This document shows, piece after piece, positions 1 through 8,083 of a stretch of 64,000 nucleotides of DNA; positions within the stretch are counted from its first letter, which is position 1, and every line of letters begins with the position of its first letter. The stretch spans positions 18,946 through 82,945 of the forward strand of contig JACAAZ010000022.1 of the NCBI GenBank assembly GCA_013376995.1, in the 5' to 3' direction. A model generated the notes under the pieces. The model ran no database searches, was not told where the DNA came from, and saw nothing but the letters and a program-made list of their open reading frames with translations. Made by a program: the position numbers and the translations under genes. This DNA comes from Bacteroidota bacterium. GTDB lineage: Bacteria; Bacteroidota; Bacteroidia; Bacteroidales; UBA4417.

Positions 1-147
1 TTTTTTACTTTTCCCTGTATTTAAAGTTTAGGATCCGTCGGCTGACGGACTATCCATTGAACTACAGGGCCATCCTTTTTTACTTTTCCCTGTATTTAAA
101 GTTTAGGATCCGTCGGCTGACGGACTATCCATTGAACTACAGGGCCA
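1..147 (-). repeat. Tandem 75-bp repeat of tRNA-Arg-like remnants
   Basis: Positions 1-72 and 76-147 are identical copies with a 75-bp period. On the minus strand each copy begins like a tRNA (GGCCCTG acceptor strand, then GTTCAATGGATAG of a D-arm) and later has CCTAAACTTT, which resembles an anticodon loop with CCT followed by the 3' anticodon stem, then CAGGG that could close the acceptor. The 5' anticodon stem is replaced by the palindrome TCCGTCAGCCGACGGA (34-49 and 109-124), and no GTTCGA T-arm is present. This looks like a broken tRNA-Arg(CCT) fragment that took up a dispersed palindrome and was then duplicated. A 10-bp hairpin (150-173) lies just beside it. The tRNA identity is inferred. 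Confidence 0.5.
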
Positions 148-231
148 AGAAGTATCCCCTCTCGGGGGTACTTGATATATAGTGTGTCCGCCTTACTAGC
201 CTTAGTAACACCTACTCAAACTCAGCTCGCT

Positions 232-291
232 GAGTCAGACTGAGCGAGGTCGAGTCAGACTGAGCGAGGTCGAGTCAGACTGAGCGCAGTC
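232..291. repeat. Three tandem 20-bp repeats
   Basis: Units at 232-251, 252-271 and 272-291 read GAGTCAGACTGAGCGAGGTC, the last with two changes. The unit belongs to the dispersed 'tgagcg-agtcga' palindromic motif commonly seen between genes in Bacteroidota. The rest of 174-416 shows no gene, and nothing else could be assigned. Confidence 0.6.
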
Positions 292-464
292 GAAGGCTGA
301 CGGAACGCAGGGCAAACCGGTCGTGAGCTAAAACCCGCCCGAGCCGGAAAGCGGTGCAAAGATAATACTTTCCTCTAAAAAGCCAATTCCGCTTTTTAGA
401 TTCCAAAAGCACATCCTTGATGTATTCTGAGGGCTACTCCTGCCAACCTTATCACTTTTTTCAT

Positions 465-472
465 TATGTTTG
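465..472 (+). promoter_or_regulatory. Predicted -7 box TATGTTTG of the acyltransferase gene
   Basis: The sequence matches the Bacteroidota primary-sigma -7 consensus TAnnTTTG and lies 22 bp before the ATG at 495. It falls inside the longer reading frame that starts further upstream, which favours 495 as the start codon. Confidence 0.4.
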
Positions 473-494
473 TCCAAACTATGCAGGTACCATT

Positions 495-2297
495 ATGAAT
501 GGCAATGATCCGCTGAAAATGCTCCGGTCAACTTTCAGCTTCGACCGGAATCTCCGGTTGACGAAGTTGCTGCTCAGGCTCATGCGACTCAACCGCCTGA
601 ATGACCTCATGACTTCATCAGCCAATAAAAAAGGTCATGATTTCATTGATTCCCTATTCAAAGAGCTGGAAATTTCTTTTGAAGTCAGCGAAGAAGATAA
701 AAGCCGCATCCCTAAAACCGGGCCTTTCATTGTTGTTGCCAACCATCCATTCGGCGGGCTGGATGACCTTATTCTCCTCCGTATTTTTTCAGGCATCCGC
801 CCTGATTTCAAGATATTTTCAAACCCCATCCTTCAGAAATTCGGGGGACTTGACGAATTCGTCCTGCCAGGTACGGCTTTCTCATCATCCGGAAGGCATA
901 GGTCTACTCCAGGACAAATTATGGGGGTTGTCAGGCATCTGCAATCAGGATCACCCATCGGGATATTCCCTTCGGGTAAGGTTTCTGGCTATGACCTGAA
1001 CTCGAACGACATCACCGATAAGCAATGGGGCACCAATGCCCTTCGCTTTATCAGGAATGCCAAGGTACCTGTGATACCGGTATATTTTAAGGGATCTAAT
1101 AGCCTCTTTTTCCAATTGCTGGGAATGATCCATCCTTCCTTGCAAACCTTCAAACTGCCATCTGAACTTCTCAATAAGAAAAACTCTTCTATCGAACTAC
1201 GGATAGGTAAACCTATAACCGTTAAGGACCAGGAGGAATTCCAGGATATCTCCCGTTACGGGCGCTACCTGAGGGCAAAAACTTATGCGCTGGGAACCTC
1301 CCTCGAAGTCCGTAGGTTCTTTACAACTGTTGATGAACATCTACCGGAAGCAGAAGAAATTGTGCCCCCAATGCCAGTCCACCTGCTCGAGGCGGAAGTC
1401 AGAAGCCTGGAGGAAAACAACCTGCTCTTTGAAACAACGCCATTTAAGGTATACTGTGCACCTGCAAGTATGATCCCCAATATCATCCTGGAGATCGGCC
1501 GCTTACGCGAAGAAACATTCCGGCTTGTTGGAGAAGGCACAAACAAAAAGATCGACCTCGACGAATACGATATCTATTACCGCCACCTTTTCGTCTGGGA
1601 TGAAGAGGCCAGCCGCATTGTCGGAGCTTACCGTTTGGGCATGGGAAATGAAATCGTTGAAGAATATGGCATCAACGGCTTTTACATTTACAGCCTGTAT
1701 AAGATCAGCGAAGGATTCCGACCGGTGATGGGATCAGCTATCGAGCTTGGGCGTTCTTTCATCGTTCCCGATTACCAGAAGAAACCATTATCCCTCTTCA
1801 GCCTATGGAAAGGGATTCTTTACTTTTTGCTGAAACACCGCGAATGCCGTTATCTCATAGGACCTGTCAGCATCAGCAACCGCTTTTCGAAGTTCTCCCG
1901 CAGCCTGATGATCGAATATATCACCCAGCACTATTTCGACTACCATTATTCTCAGTTCGTTAAGCCACGCAACGAATTCATTAGCGATACGGGTAATATA
2001 GATGTTGAAATCCTGCTTGAAGAAGCAAAGGACCTCAGCAAATTTGATAAATGTATACGGGATGTAGATTTTGAAGATGCAGGAATGCCTGTGCTTCTGA
2101 AGAAATACCTTGGACTGAACGGAAAGATCGTTGCATTTAACGTTGACCAAAACTTTAATGATGCCCTGGATGGACTACTTGTACTGGATGTAATGGAAGT
2201 CCCCACCCAGGTGATCACCAACCTCTCAAAGGAACTGGAAGATTCCAGTATCATCGAGCGATTCAGTGAAGAGCAGAATTCCGTGCACCGGAAGTGA
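495..2297 (+). CDS. Bifunctional PlsC-type acyltransferase / GNAT acyltransferase (OlsF-like)
   Basis: About 600 residues in two parts. The N-terminal half is a PlsC-like O-acyltransferase with the active-site block NHPFGGLDD (His84) and a downstream FPSGKVSGYD block, where the family binds the acyl acceptor. The second half (roughly residues 310-520) resembles the GNAT-like 'putative hemolysin'/OlsB acyltransferases. This fusion matches OlsF-type enzymes, which make ornithine lipid by N-acylating and then O-acylating ornithine at the inner membrane. The frame is open from a TTG at 417 and an ATG at 420, but the promoter at 465-472 points to the ATG at 495. The neighbour downstream is a second acyltransferase on the same strand, across a repeat-rich gap. 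The ornithine-lipid role is inferred; other lipid acceptors are possible. Confidence 0.7.
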   Translation: MNGNDPLKMLRSTFSFDRNLRLTKLLLRLMRLNRLNDLMTSSANKKGHDFIDSLFKELEISFEVSEEDKSRIPKTGPFIVVANHPFGGLDDLILLRIFSGIRPDFKIFSNPILQKFGGLDEFVLPGTAFSSSGRHRSTPGQIMGVVRHLQSGSPIGIFPSGKVSGYDLNSNDITDKQWGTNALRFIRNAKVPVIPVYFKGSNSLFFQLLGMIHPSLQTFKLPSELLNKKNSSIELRIGKPITVKDQEEFQDISRYGRYLRAKTYALGTSLEVRRFFTTVDEHLPEAEEIVPPMPVHLLEAEVRSLEENNLLFETTPFKVYCAPASMIPNIILEIGRLREETFRLVGEGTNKKIDLDEYDIYYRHLFVWDEEASRIVGAYRLGMGNEIVEEYGINGFYIYSLYKISEGFRPVMGSAIELGRSFIVPDYQKKPLSLFSLWKGILYFLLKHRECRYLIGPVSISNRFSKFSRSLMIEYITQHYFDYHYSQFVKPRNEFISDTGNIDVEILLEEAKDLSKFDKCIRDVDFEDAGMPVLLKKYLGLNGKIVAFNVDQNFNDALDGLLVLDVMEVPTQVITNLSKELEDSSIIERFSEEQNSVHRK

Positions 2298-2369
2298 GGG
2301 GCGAAGGGCGGAGCGCGGAGGGCATAGGGCATGGCGCGAAGCGTTTAGCGCACAGCGAGTGGGGCAGGG

Positions 2370-2468
2370 TCATTCAATAGTCATACCATGGTCATTCGAT
2401 GGTCATTCAATGGTCATTCAGTAGTCATTCAATGGTCATTCAGTAGTCATTCAGTAGTCATTCGATTG
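2370..2468. repeat. Nine tandem 11-bp repeats
   Basis: Nine consecutive 11-bp units of the type TCATTCAATGG / TCATTCAGTAG, with one degenerate unit (TCATACCATGG). The surrounding gap 2298-2656 also holds G-rich and 'gcgcttagccct'-type low-complexity stretches on both sides and a small palindrome CCTGTCTGCCGACAGG at 2507-2522. No gene is seen in the gap. The units carry no spacers, so this is not a CRISPR array. Confidence 0.8.
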
Positions 2469-2656
2469 CAAGAAATGAATTAATTATCAGTTTCATCAGT
2501 ATAATCCCTGTCTGCCGACAGGTAGGAGTATCTTAATAAAATCAATCCTAAATCATAACCAGAACAACAAACAAAACCAGAACACCCTTTGCTCCCAGCG
2601 CTTTGCCCTATGCTCTTAGCGCTAAGCTCTTAGCCCTAAGCCAAACGCCACCCCGC

Positions 2657-3490
2657 ATGAAGCACATCGACGTCGCCGCCTCCATACAGAAAAGCAATTC
2701 GGATTTTCTTAAGAAACTCCCGCGTTTCCTGATCAGGATCGTTGAGAAAGTGGTCAAACAGGATGAGATTAATGCCATCCTCAATAAGTATGCAGATGCA
2801 AAAGGCGCTGAATTTCAAAGAGGAGTAGCAACGGAACTGAATATCACAATTAAGATTGATGGGCTGGAAAACCTTCCGGAATCTGGCCGCTGCTTCTTTG
2901 CAGCCAATCATCCCTTTGGAATTATTGACGGGATGGTCCTTACGAAAACCCTTCTTGAGAAATATGGCGACCTACGCGCAATCGGAAATGATGCTTTCCT
3001 GCTGATCCCCAACCTCCGCCCATACATTGCAATGGTTAACGTTTACGGACGATCATCCAGGGAATCCATAGCAGAACTCGATAAAATCTATAATTCAGAT
3101 CTTCCGATCTCCCATTTCCCGGCAGGTGAAGTCTCAAGAAGGTATCACGGCCGGATCCAGGATTGCGACTGGCAAAAAAGCTTCATATCCAAAGCTGTTT
3201 CCTGTAAACGGGACATCGTCCCCTTCTATTTTCATGGAAGGAATTCACTTTTATTTTATAGCATCAACCTCTTCAGGAGAGCATTGGGCATCAAGCTGAA
3301 TATTGAACTCATGCTCCTGCCATCCGAATTATTCAAGAAAAAGAACAAGACCGTCAGGCTTACCATTGGCCACCCTATTTGCTGGGAGAAATTCGACAAC
3401 TCTTCCACCCATCAGCAATGGGCCCAGAAAGTAAAGGCGTATGTCTACGGCTTGAAGGAAAACGGACCACATGGCCCGGAATTCAAATGA
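2657..3490 (+). CDS. PlsC-type lysophospholipid acyltransferase
   Basis: 277 residues of the 1-acylglycerol-phosphate/hemolysin acyltransferase family. The catalytic block is NHPFGIIDG (His85), followed by a FPAGEVSRR block that matches the FPSGKVSG block of the gene upstream, so the two proteins are distant paralogues. Unlike the first it has no GNAT half. The frame is open from 2603 through repeat-like sequence; the ATG at 2657 (MKHIDVAASIQKSN) is the first start that gives a normal N-terminus. The stop codon abuts the stop codon of the convergent hexosaminidase gene with no intervening base. Expected role: acylation of a lysolipid at the cytoplasmic face of the inner membrane; the exact acceptor is unknown. 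Confidence 0.7.
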   Translation: MKHIDVAASIQKSNSDFLKKLPRFLIRIVEKVVKQDEINAILNKYADAKGAEFQRGVATELNITIKIDGLENLPESGRCFFAANHPFGIIDGMVLTKTLLEKYGDLRAIGNDAFLLIPNLRPYIAMVNVYGRSSRESIAELDKIYNSDLPISHFPAGEVSRRYHGRIQDCDWQKSFISKAVSCKRDIVPFYFHGRNSLLFYSINLFRRALGIKLNIELMLLPSELFKKKNKTVRLTIGHPICWEKFDNSSTHQQWAQKVKAYVYGLKENGPHGPEFK

Positions 3491-6043
3491 TCATTTATCC
3501 AACTTTTCAACGCTGATCACCCTGCCTCGCCTTCCATCCACGGAAAAAGTGGCCATTTTGACCAAACCCTTAGCTGAAAAAGGACCGGTATATAATTTAC
3601 TGTTAATACCCGGCCAGGAACCATCTTCGGTATAACGGATCTGTATTCCCGGCATTTGGCAGTTGGCATGAATGAATCCATCTTTTACAACGGCTCCGGC
3701 AGGCGGGATCCGGTATTTGAATCCTCCATCCAGGTAACTTAGTCTTGTCAATTCCCTTTTCCCTGCTTCTGAAGCAAAAACAGACCAGGCTTCATTATAC
3801 ATTTCTTTATATTTTTCCTCATCCTTAATTGTAGCCCATTCTGGATCGGGAGCCCAGGCGCGCTCAGCCAGGGCCAGCAGTTTTGGAAGAAGAAGGTAGT
3901 CGCGGATTTCCGGATTTCTGACATTTTCCGCCCATAGCAAACCCTGTATCCCAAGGATATTTGATTTCCCGTAGTCCGTCAGGTGATCCTTGCCAACAAA
4001 CAGGGCCGGTGATATAGGATTTCCCCCTGTATCTTCCTGCGTATTCCTGTAATAATCGAAAGGAATAAAATAGAAAGGCTTATCCACATCGTGGAACCCT
4101 CCCCAGTAATAACCCGGCTCATCGGCTGATTTTTCATAGGCCAGATCGAAATACTGGTTACTGACACAGGAAAGAACGACTTTATATCCTGCATTGGCCA
4201 GGCGGTAAGGGAGATCTTCCGAACCCCAGCCTATTCCATTGTTCCATACATCCACATGAAAATCATCACCGACAAACTGCGGATTTGGAATATAATGCTT
4301 CTGCCCTTCCAGCATGGTTTTCCGCATAGCGATTTCCTCCCATCCGGAAAGCACAAGTTTCCTGGATTTTAGCAGATCATGAACCTTAGAAAAGTAATAA
4401 TACCATAGTTCATCTACTGATGCCATGCCTTCCTTTTTCATCAACTCTTCACAAAGCGGGGAGTTCTCCCAAACACCGGCGGGTACCTCATCACCGCCCA
4501 AATGGATAGTGGTAAGAGGGGCCTTTGCTTCAGCATACATGGCGATCAACTCATCGAATACTTTTTCAAGAAAGGTATAAACTGAAGGCATCGCCACACA
4601 CATAACATTGTCAGTCCAGAGTTGGGCTGATGAATAAACAGATTTGTCATTCCTGTCGCGAAGCAAATAACGTTTAGCTTCTGCCTCGTTGCCCTGGCTG
4701 ATATATTTTTCATAACGTGCATCCATGGCTTTAATGGCAGCACGGCCATGCCCTGGTGATTCAATCTCAGGGATTACCTGGATATGCCTTTCATTCGCGT
4801 ATTTCAGGATATCGATAAAATCAGCCCTTGTATAAAACCCGCTTGCCGGCATATGGCCCGCATCCGGCCCTGAACTATAGGACGGAGGAAGAAACTCTTT
4901 GCTATCTAGAGTATGCCCACGGTTAGCCCCAACCTGTGTAAGTTCCGGAAGTGAAGGAATTTCTATTCGCCAACCTTCATCATCTGTGCAGTGGAGATGA
5001 AGCACGTTGAGTTTGTAGAATGCCATGAGGTCCAATATCCTCTCCAGCTGATCCTTCGTTTGAAAGTTCCGGGCAACATCTATAAGTAACCCCCGGTACC
5101 CAAAACGAGGAGCATCCCTAACTTCGATACAGGGAACCACAAGGGCTTCATTCTTCTTAGCCCGGGAATCTGGCGGGAAAAGGGATAGTAGCGACTGAAT
5201 CCCATAAAAGATCCCGGATCCACTTCCTGCAGAAATATAAATTGAGGTTGGAGTGACCGTTAAAGCATATGCCTCATTTGGTAAATCAGCAAATTCAAGG
5301 TTAATAACGGCAGAAGACTCTGCATCCTCTGCCACTTCTGCTTTGTTCAAAGTCAGTGATGATATCTCATTTGCCAGGTAATCAGACTCCTTTGGGAATT
5401 TTGATTTTCCAAGGATTGGTGTCCTGCTGTCCAATACACAATTTCCGCTCTGTTTCCTGTATACCGCGGGAGTCGGGAGAATTGGCGGAAGCTCGTCTAC
5501 CGGGATATCCCTGACAAATTCATTTTCCTTATATGTATCAGCCGGGGTAACAAAATGAACCGTAGAATCCACAATCGGAAGATCGGTGACTTGTGTAAGA
5601 CTGTAACCATGAGAGGGATCCTGGTCAAAAACTATATAGTAACCATCAGGAGCGGCAGTATAATTCAAAACTTCGCCTTCCGAGACAAAGGAAATAATAT
5701 TAGTTGCTTTGGGTTCCAGGCTAAATGAGCCGGAAGTTGGAATTAAGCGGAAGATATCCCCGTTCACATGCTCAATGCTCACATTCCCGATGACTGAGCC
5801 AGGGGTTATATGCCTTCCGTAATTGAAAAAAAGGGTCCAGCCTGAGGATGGAATAGTTTTCTTCCCTGTATTTTCAAGGGTTATGGAAGAAAGATTTTCG
5901 GGCTTTTTCTCATAATTGTTGGTCAGGAGTTTCCAGGTAATCTTCAGGTCCTTGACAGGGAAAAGGCTGTTTTTCTGTCCAAAGGCTGATATGGTAAGGA
6001 GAAAAACTAAAATGGGAACGAATCCCGCGTTTGAATATTTCAT
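3491..6043 (-). CDS. GH20 beta-N-acetylhexosaminidase, chitobiase type
   Basis: 850 residues, close in size and layout to bacterial chitobiases. A signal peptide (MKYSNAGFVPILVFLLTISA) is followed by a CHB_HEX carbohydrate-binding domain (about 30-170), a GH20b domain (about 190-310), the GH20 barrel (about 320-720) and a C-terminal beta domain. The catalytic pair is Asp518-Glu519 in HLGGDEVP; GH20 enzymes use substrate-assisted retention through the N-acetyl group and release terminal GlcNAc or GalNAc. It is exported and probably periplasmic. The gene has its own -7 box and lacks the shared operator found at the susC promoters. It lies on the same strand as the sugar locus that follows but is separated from it by a terminator. 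Confidence 0.9.
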   Translation of the reverse strand: MKYSNAGFVPILVFLLTISAFGQKNSLFPVKDLKITWKLLTNNYEKKPENLSSITLENTGKKTIPSSGWTLFFNYGRHITPGSVIGNVSIEHVNGDIFRLIPTSGSFSLEPKATNIISFVSEGEVLNYTAAPDGYYIVFDQDPSHGYSLTQVTDLPIVDSTVHFVTPADTYKENEFVRDIPVDELPPILPTPAVYRKQSGNCVLDSRTPILGKSKFPKESDYLANEISSLTLNKAEVAEDAESSAVINLEFADLPNEAYALTVTPTSIYISAGSGSGIFYGIQSLLSLFPPDSRAKKNEALVVPCIEVRDAPRFGYRGLLIDVARNFQTKDQLERILDLMAFYKLNVLHLHCTDDEGWRIEIPSLPELTQVGANRGHTLDSKEFLPPSYSSGPDAGHMPASGFYTRADFIDILKYANERHIQVIPEIESPGHGRAAIKAMDARYEKYISQGNEAEAKRYLLRDRNDKSVYSSAQLWTDNVMCVAMPSVYTFLEKVFDELIAMYAEAKAPLTTIHLGGDEVPAGVWENSPLCEELMKKEGMASVDELWYYYFSKVHDLLKSRKLVLSGWEEIAMRKTMLEGQKHYIPNPQFVGDDFHVDVWNNGIGWGSEDLPYRLANAGYKVVLSCVSNQYFDLAYEKSADEPGYYWGGFHDVDKPFYFIPFDYYRNTQEDTGGNPISPALFVGKDHLTDYGKSNILGIQGLLWAENVRNPEIRDYLLLPKLLALAERAWAPDPEWATIKDEEKYKEMYNEAWSVFASEAGKRELTRLSYLDGGFKYRIPPAGAVVKDGFIHANCQMPGIQIRYTEDGSWPGINSKLYTGPFSAKGLVKMATFSVDGRRGRVISVEKLDK

Positions 6044-6069
6044 AGCGATTGCATTACTATACAGAATTT

Positions 6070-6077
6070 CAAAGTTA
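6070..6077 (-). promoter_or_regulatory. Predicted -7 box TAACTTTG of the GH20 gene
   Basis: On the minus strand TAACTTTG matches TAnnTTTG and lies 26 bp upstream of the ATG at 6043. Confidence 0.5.
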
Positions 6078-6119
6078 TTATTTCTGTGCAGAAATTAGAG
6101 ACAAATCAGCAGTTTTAGG

Positions 6120-6280
6120 CCACAATCCGTCTGAGGCGGACAAAGACACAAAGAAAGCACAAAGAAAAAACCAGCTGGAATTCTTCGATGATTTATGGAA
6201 TGGAGTGTTGATTTACTTCGAAAAGAATAGATAAACCGGAAAACCTTAGTGACTCTTCGTGGCTTTGTGGCTCATATTCT
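6120..6280. repeat. Degenerate intergenic inverted repeat
   Basis: The gap 6078-6404 contains a degenerate palindrome TCCGTCTGAGGCGGA (6126-6140), a purine-rich CACAAAGAAAGCACAAAG stretch and, about 80 bp on, the partly complementary CTTCGTGGCTTTGTGGCTC. It looks like a decayed member of the genome's intergenic inverted repeats. No gene is seen. Confidence 0.4.
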
Positions 6281-6404
6281 TCATTTAATCACAATCACCC
6301 GAGGAAAGCAATATTCTTAATATCTATGAGTAACTGCTTAATTTGCAATATCTAACAGGATGTAACTCGGACAAATAACGGAACTATTCCGATAGAAAAA
6401 ACCA

Positions 6405-6436
6405 GCCTGCTAGTTTAGCAGGCTGGCGGGTTTTTG
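6405..6436 (-). terminator. Rho-independent terminator of the first susCD operon
   Basis: A perfect 11-bp stem (6412-6422 with 6426-6436, CCAGCCTGCTA) with a 3-base loop. On the minus strand it is followed by six T residues, and it sits 95 bp after the susD stop codon. On the plus strand a CGGGTTTTT tail follows, so it may also work for read-through the other way. Confidence 0.85.
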
Positions 6437-6531
6437 GTTAATCTTCCTGTTTTGAAACATTCTCTCCATCAATCTGAAACAGGAAAAACCGTTAGTTGGC
6501 TATCATAATCATATGACAGCGGTCCAAATGA

Positions 6532-8064
6532 CTAATACCCGGGGTTCTGTTCCAGGTTAGGGTTTGCATCCCGTTCAAGTTGCGGGATAGGCATGATCCA
6601 GTGGTTCTGGTCGCACTTTGAATAATCCATCTTTACAGGGCTACCGGGGGCTCCATCAACACATGAATAGGTGTATTCATTCAAACCTTGCATAACCGTA
6701 GTTGCAACACCATTTCTAACCAGGTCATCCCACCGCTGGGCTTCAAAGGCTAATTCAAGGCGCCTTTCCTTCAGGATGGCAGTCTTCATGTCAGCCTGTG
6801 ATAAACCTGAAGATATAGCTGCAAGTCCTACCCTGCTCCTGATCTGGTTAACCAGGGCAGCAGCTTCGGCCTGATTACCGGATTCATTTTCAGCTTCAGC
6901 TTTCAAAAGGATAATATCGGCCAGGCGGATCAGGTAATAATCATCACCTGAACCCCATCCTGCAGGATGTTTCTGCTTATAATTGAAAGGAATGCCAACA
7001 GTAGAATCCATGCAAGGATTCCAGTTTTCATCAGGCCAACTTATGTTCTGACCATTTGCGTCCTTGGTCATAAAAATGATACTGGCATCTTTCCTCACAT
7101 TATCTCCTTCAGCATCATAGGCTGCAACGAGGTCCTTTGAAGGGACACAGTATTTCTGCCATCCGTCTTCAGGAGCGAGGTACAATTCAATACCCCAGCT
7201 GGATGCAGACGAGTTGCCTTCCTGGAATGGAATTTCAAGGATGGATTCTGAATTCAGGTAATGTGAACCATCAAAAAGATCGGCGTAATTGGCCATAAGG
7301 GAATAGCCTGCAGAACTATTAATAACGGCATCGCAATAGGTAATAACCTTGGAATAATCGCGGTCGCTGCGCTGTGCCCAGATTTTGGCCAAAAGGGCAT
7401 TTGCGGATCCCTTTGTTGCGCGTACCTTATTAACTGAAGCTTCTGAACCATAGGTATCCGGCAGGTTAGTAAGCGCAACATCCAGGTCTTTCACAATCTG
7501 GTCGTAGACTTCCTTTTCGGAAGCCCTGGCTTTCCTTGTTATACTTGGATCAGCAGTATTGGATTCAAGTTCAATGGGAACTCCGCCATACATTTTTACC
7601 AGTTGATAATAATGAAAAGCCCTTAGGAAACTGGCTTCGCCGATGATCTGCTGACGCCTGGTGTCGGTAAGGGCAGCATCGGTTACATCACCAATCTTGG
7701 CAAGCAGGATGTTGCAACGGGCAATGCCATTGTATAGTGCACCCCAGTTAACGTAATTGTGATGATTGCTGGGAGGCAGAATGAAACGGTCATAATCGAA
7801 GAAGGTCTCTTCATTGTTTCCCCCGGGATAGGCATTATCGGAACGCACATCGGAAAGCATTACATACTCCCATTGATAATAATCCGTGCCATAGAAAGTA
7901 TTATAACAACCGGCAAGGACATTCTCCATATCGGAAGCTGTGTTATAGGAATTACCGGTGGTGAGCGAGGTTACCGGCTTATCCTCTATGAACTTTTTAC
8001 AGGAGCCCAGCAAAACTACTGCCAACATAAGGTAGAGGGCATGATTGAAGTTATATTTATTCAT
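6532..8064 (-). CDS. SusD/RagB family outer-membrane lipoprotein (pair 1)
   Basis: 510 residues. It has a lipoprotein signal ending in LLGSC (Cys22), so it is anchored to the outer membrane, and the typical SusD features: an early SYNTASDMENVLAGCYN segment, tetratricopeptide-like helices, and a C-terminal RRLELAFEAQRWDDLVR block ending in PIPQLERDANPNLEQNPGY. SusD proteins form the lid that captures the glycan over the SusC channel. The gene follows its susC partner after 19 bp and ends before a strong terminator, so the two form a transcription unit. Sequence alone does not give the glycan; neighbours point to amino-sugar oligosaccharides. Confidence 0.92.
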   Translation of the reverse strand: MNKYNFNHALYLMLAVVLLGSCKKFIEDKPVTSLTTGNSYNTASDMENVLAGCYNTFYGTDYYQWEYVMLSDVRSDNAYPGGNNEETFFDYDRFILPPSNHHNYVNWGALYNGIARCNILLAKIGDVTDAALTDTRRQQIIGEASFLRAFHYYQLVKMYGGVPIELESNTADPSITRKARASEKEVYDQIVKDLDVALTNLPDTYGSEASVNKVRATKGSANALLAKIWAQRSDRDYSKVITYCDAVINSSAGYSLMANYADLFDGSHYLNSESILEIPFQEGNSSASSWGIELYLAPEDGWQKYCVPSKDLVAAYDAEGDNVRKDASIIFMTKDANGQNISWPDENWNPCMDSTVGIPFNYKQKHPAGWGSGDDYYLIRLADIILLKAEAENESGNQAEAAALVNQIRSRVGLAAISSGLSQADMKTAILKERRLELAFEAQRWDDLVRNGVATTVMQGLNEYTYSCVDGAPGSPVKMDYSKCDQNHWIMPIPQLERDANPNLEQNPGY

Positions 8065-8083
8065 ATCGTTCAGTTTTTTGGAG

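Noticed and set aside
1-147. Two intact tRNA genes on the minus strand
   Set aside because: The 5' half fits a tRNA-Arg but the 5' anticodon stem is replaced by a palindrome and there is no T-arm with GTTCGA, so the copies cannot fold as working tRNAs.
2370-2468. CRISPR array
   Set aside because: The 11-bp units are directly adjacent without spacers. The same holds for the 20-bp units at 232-291.
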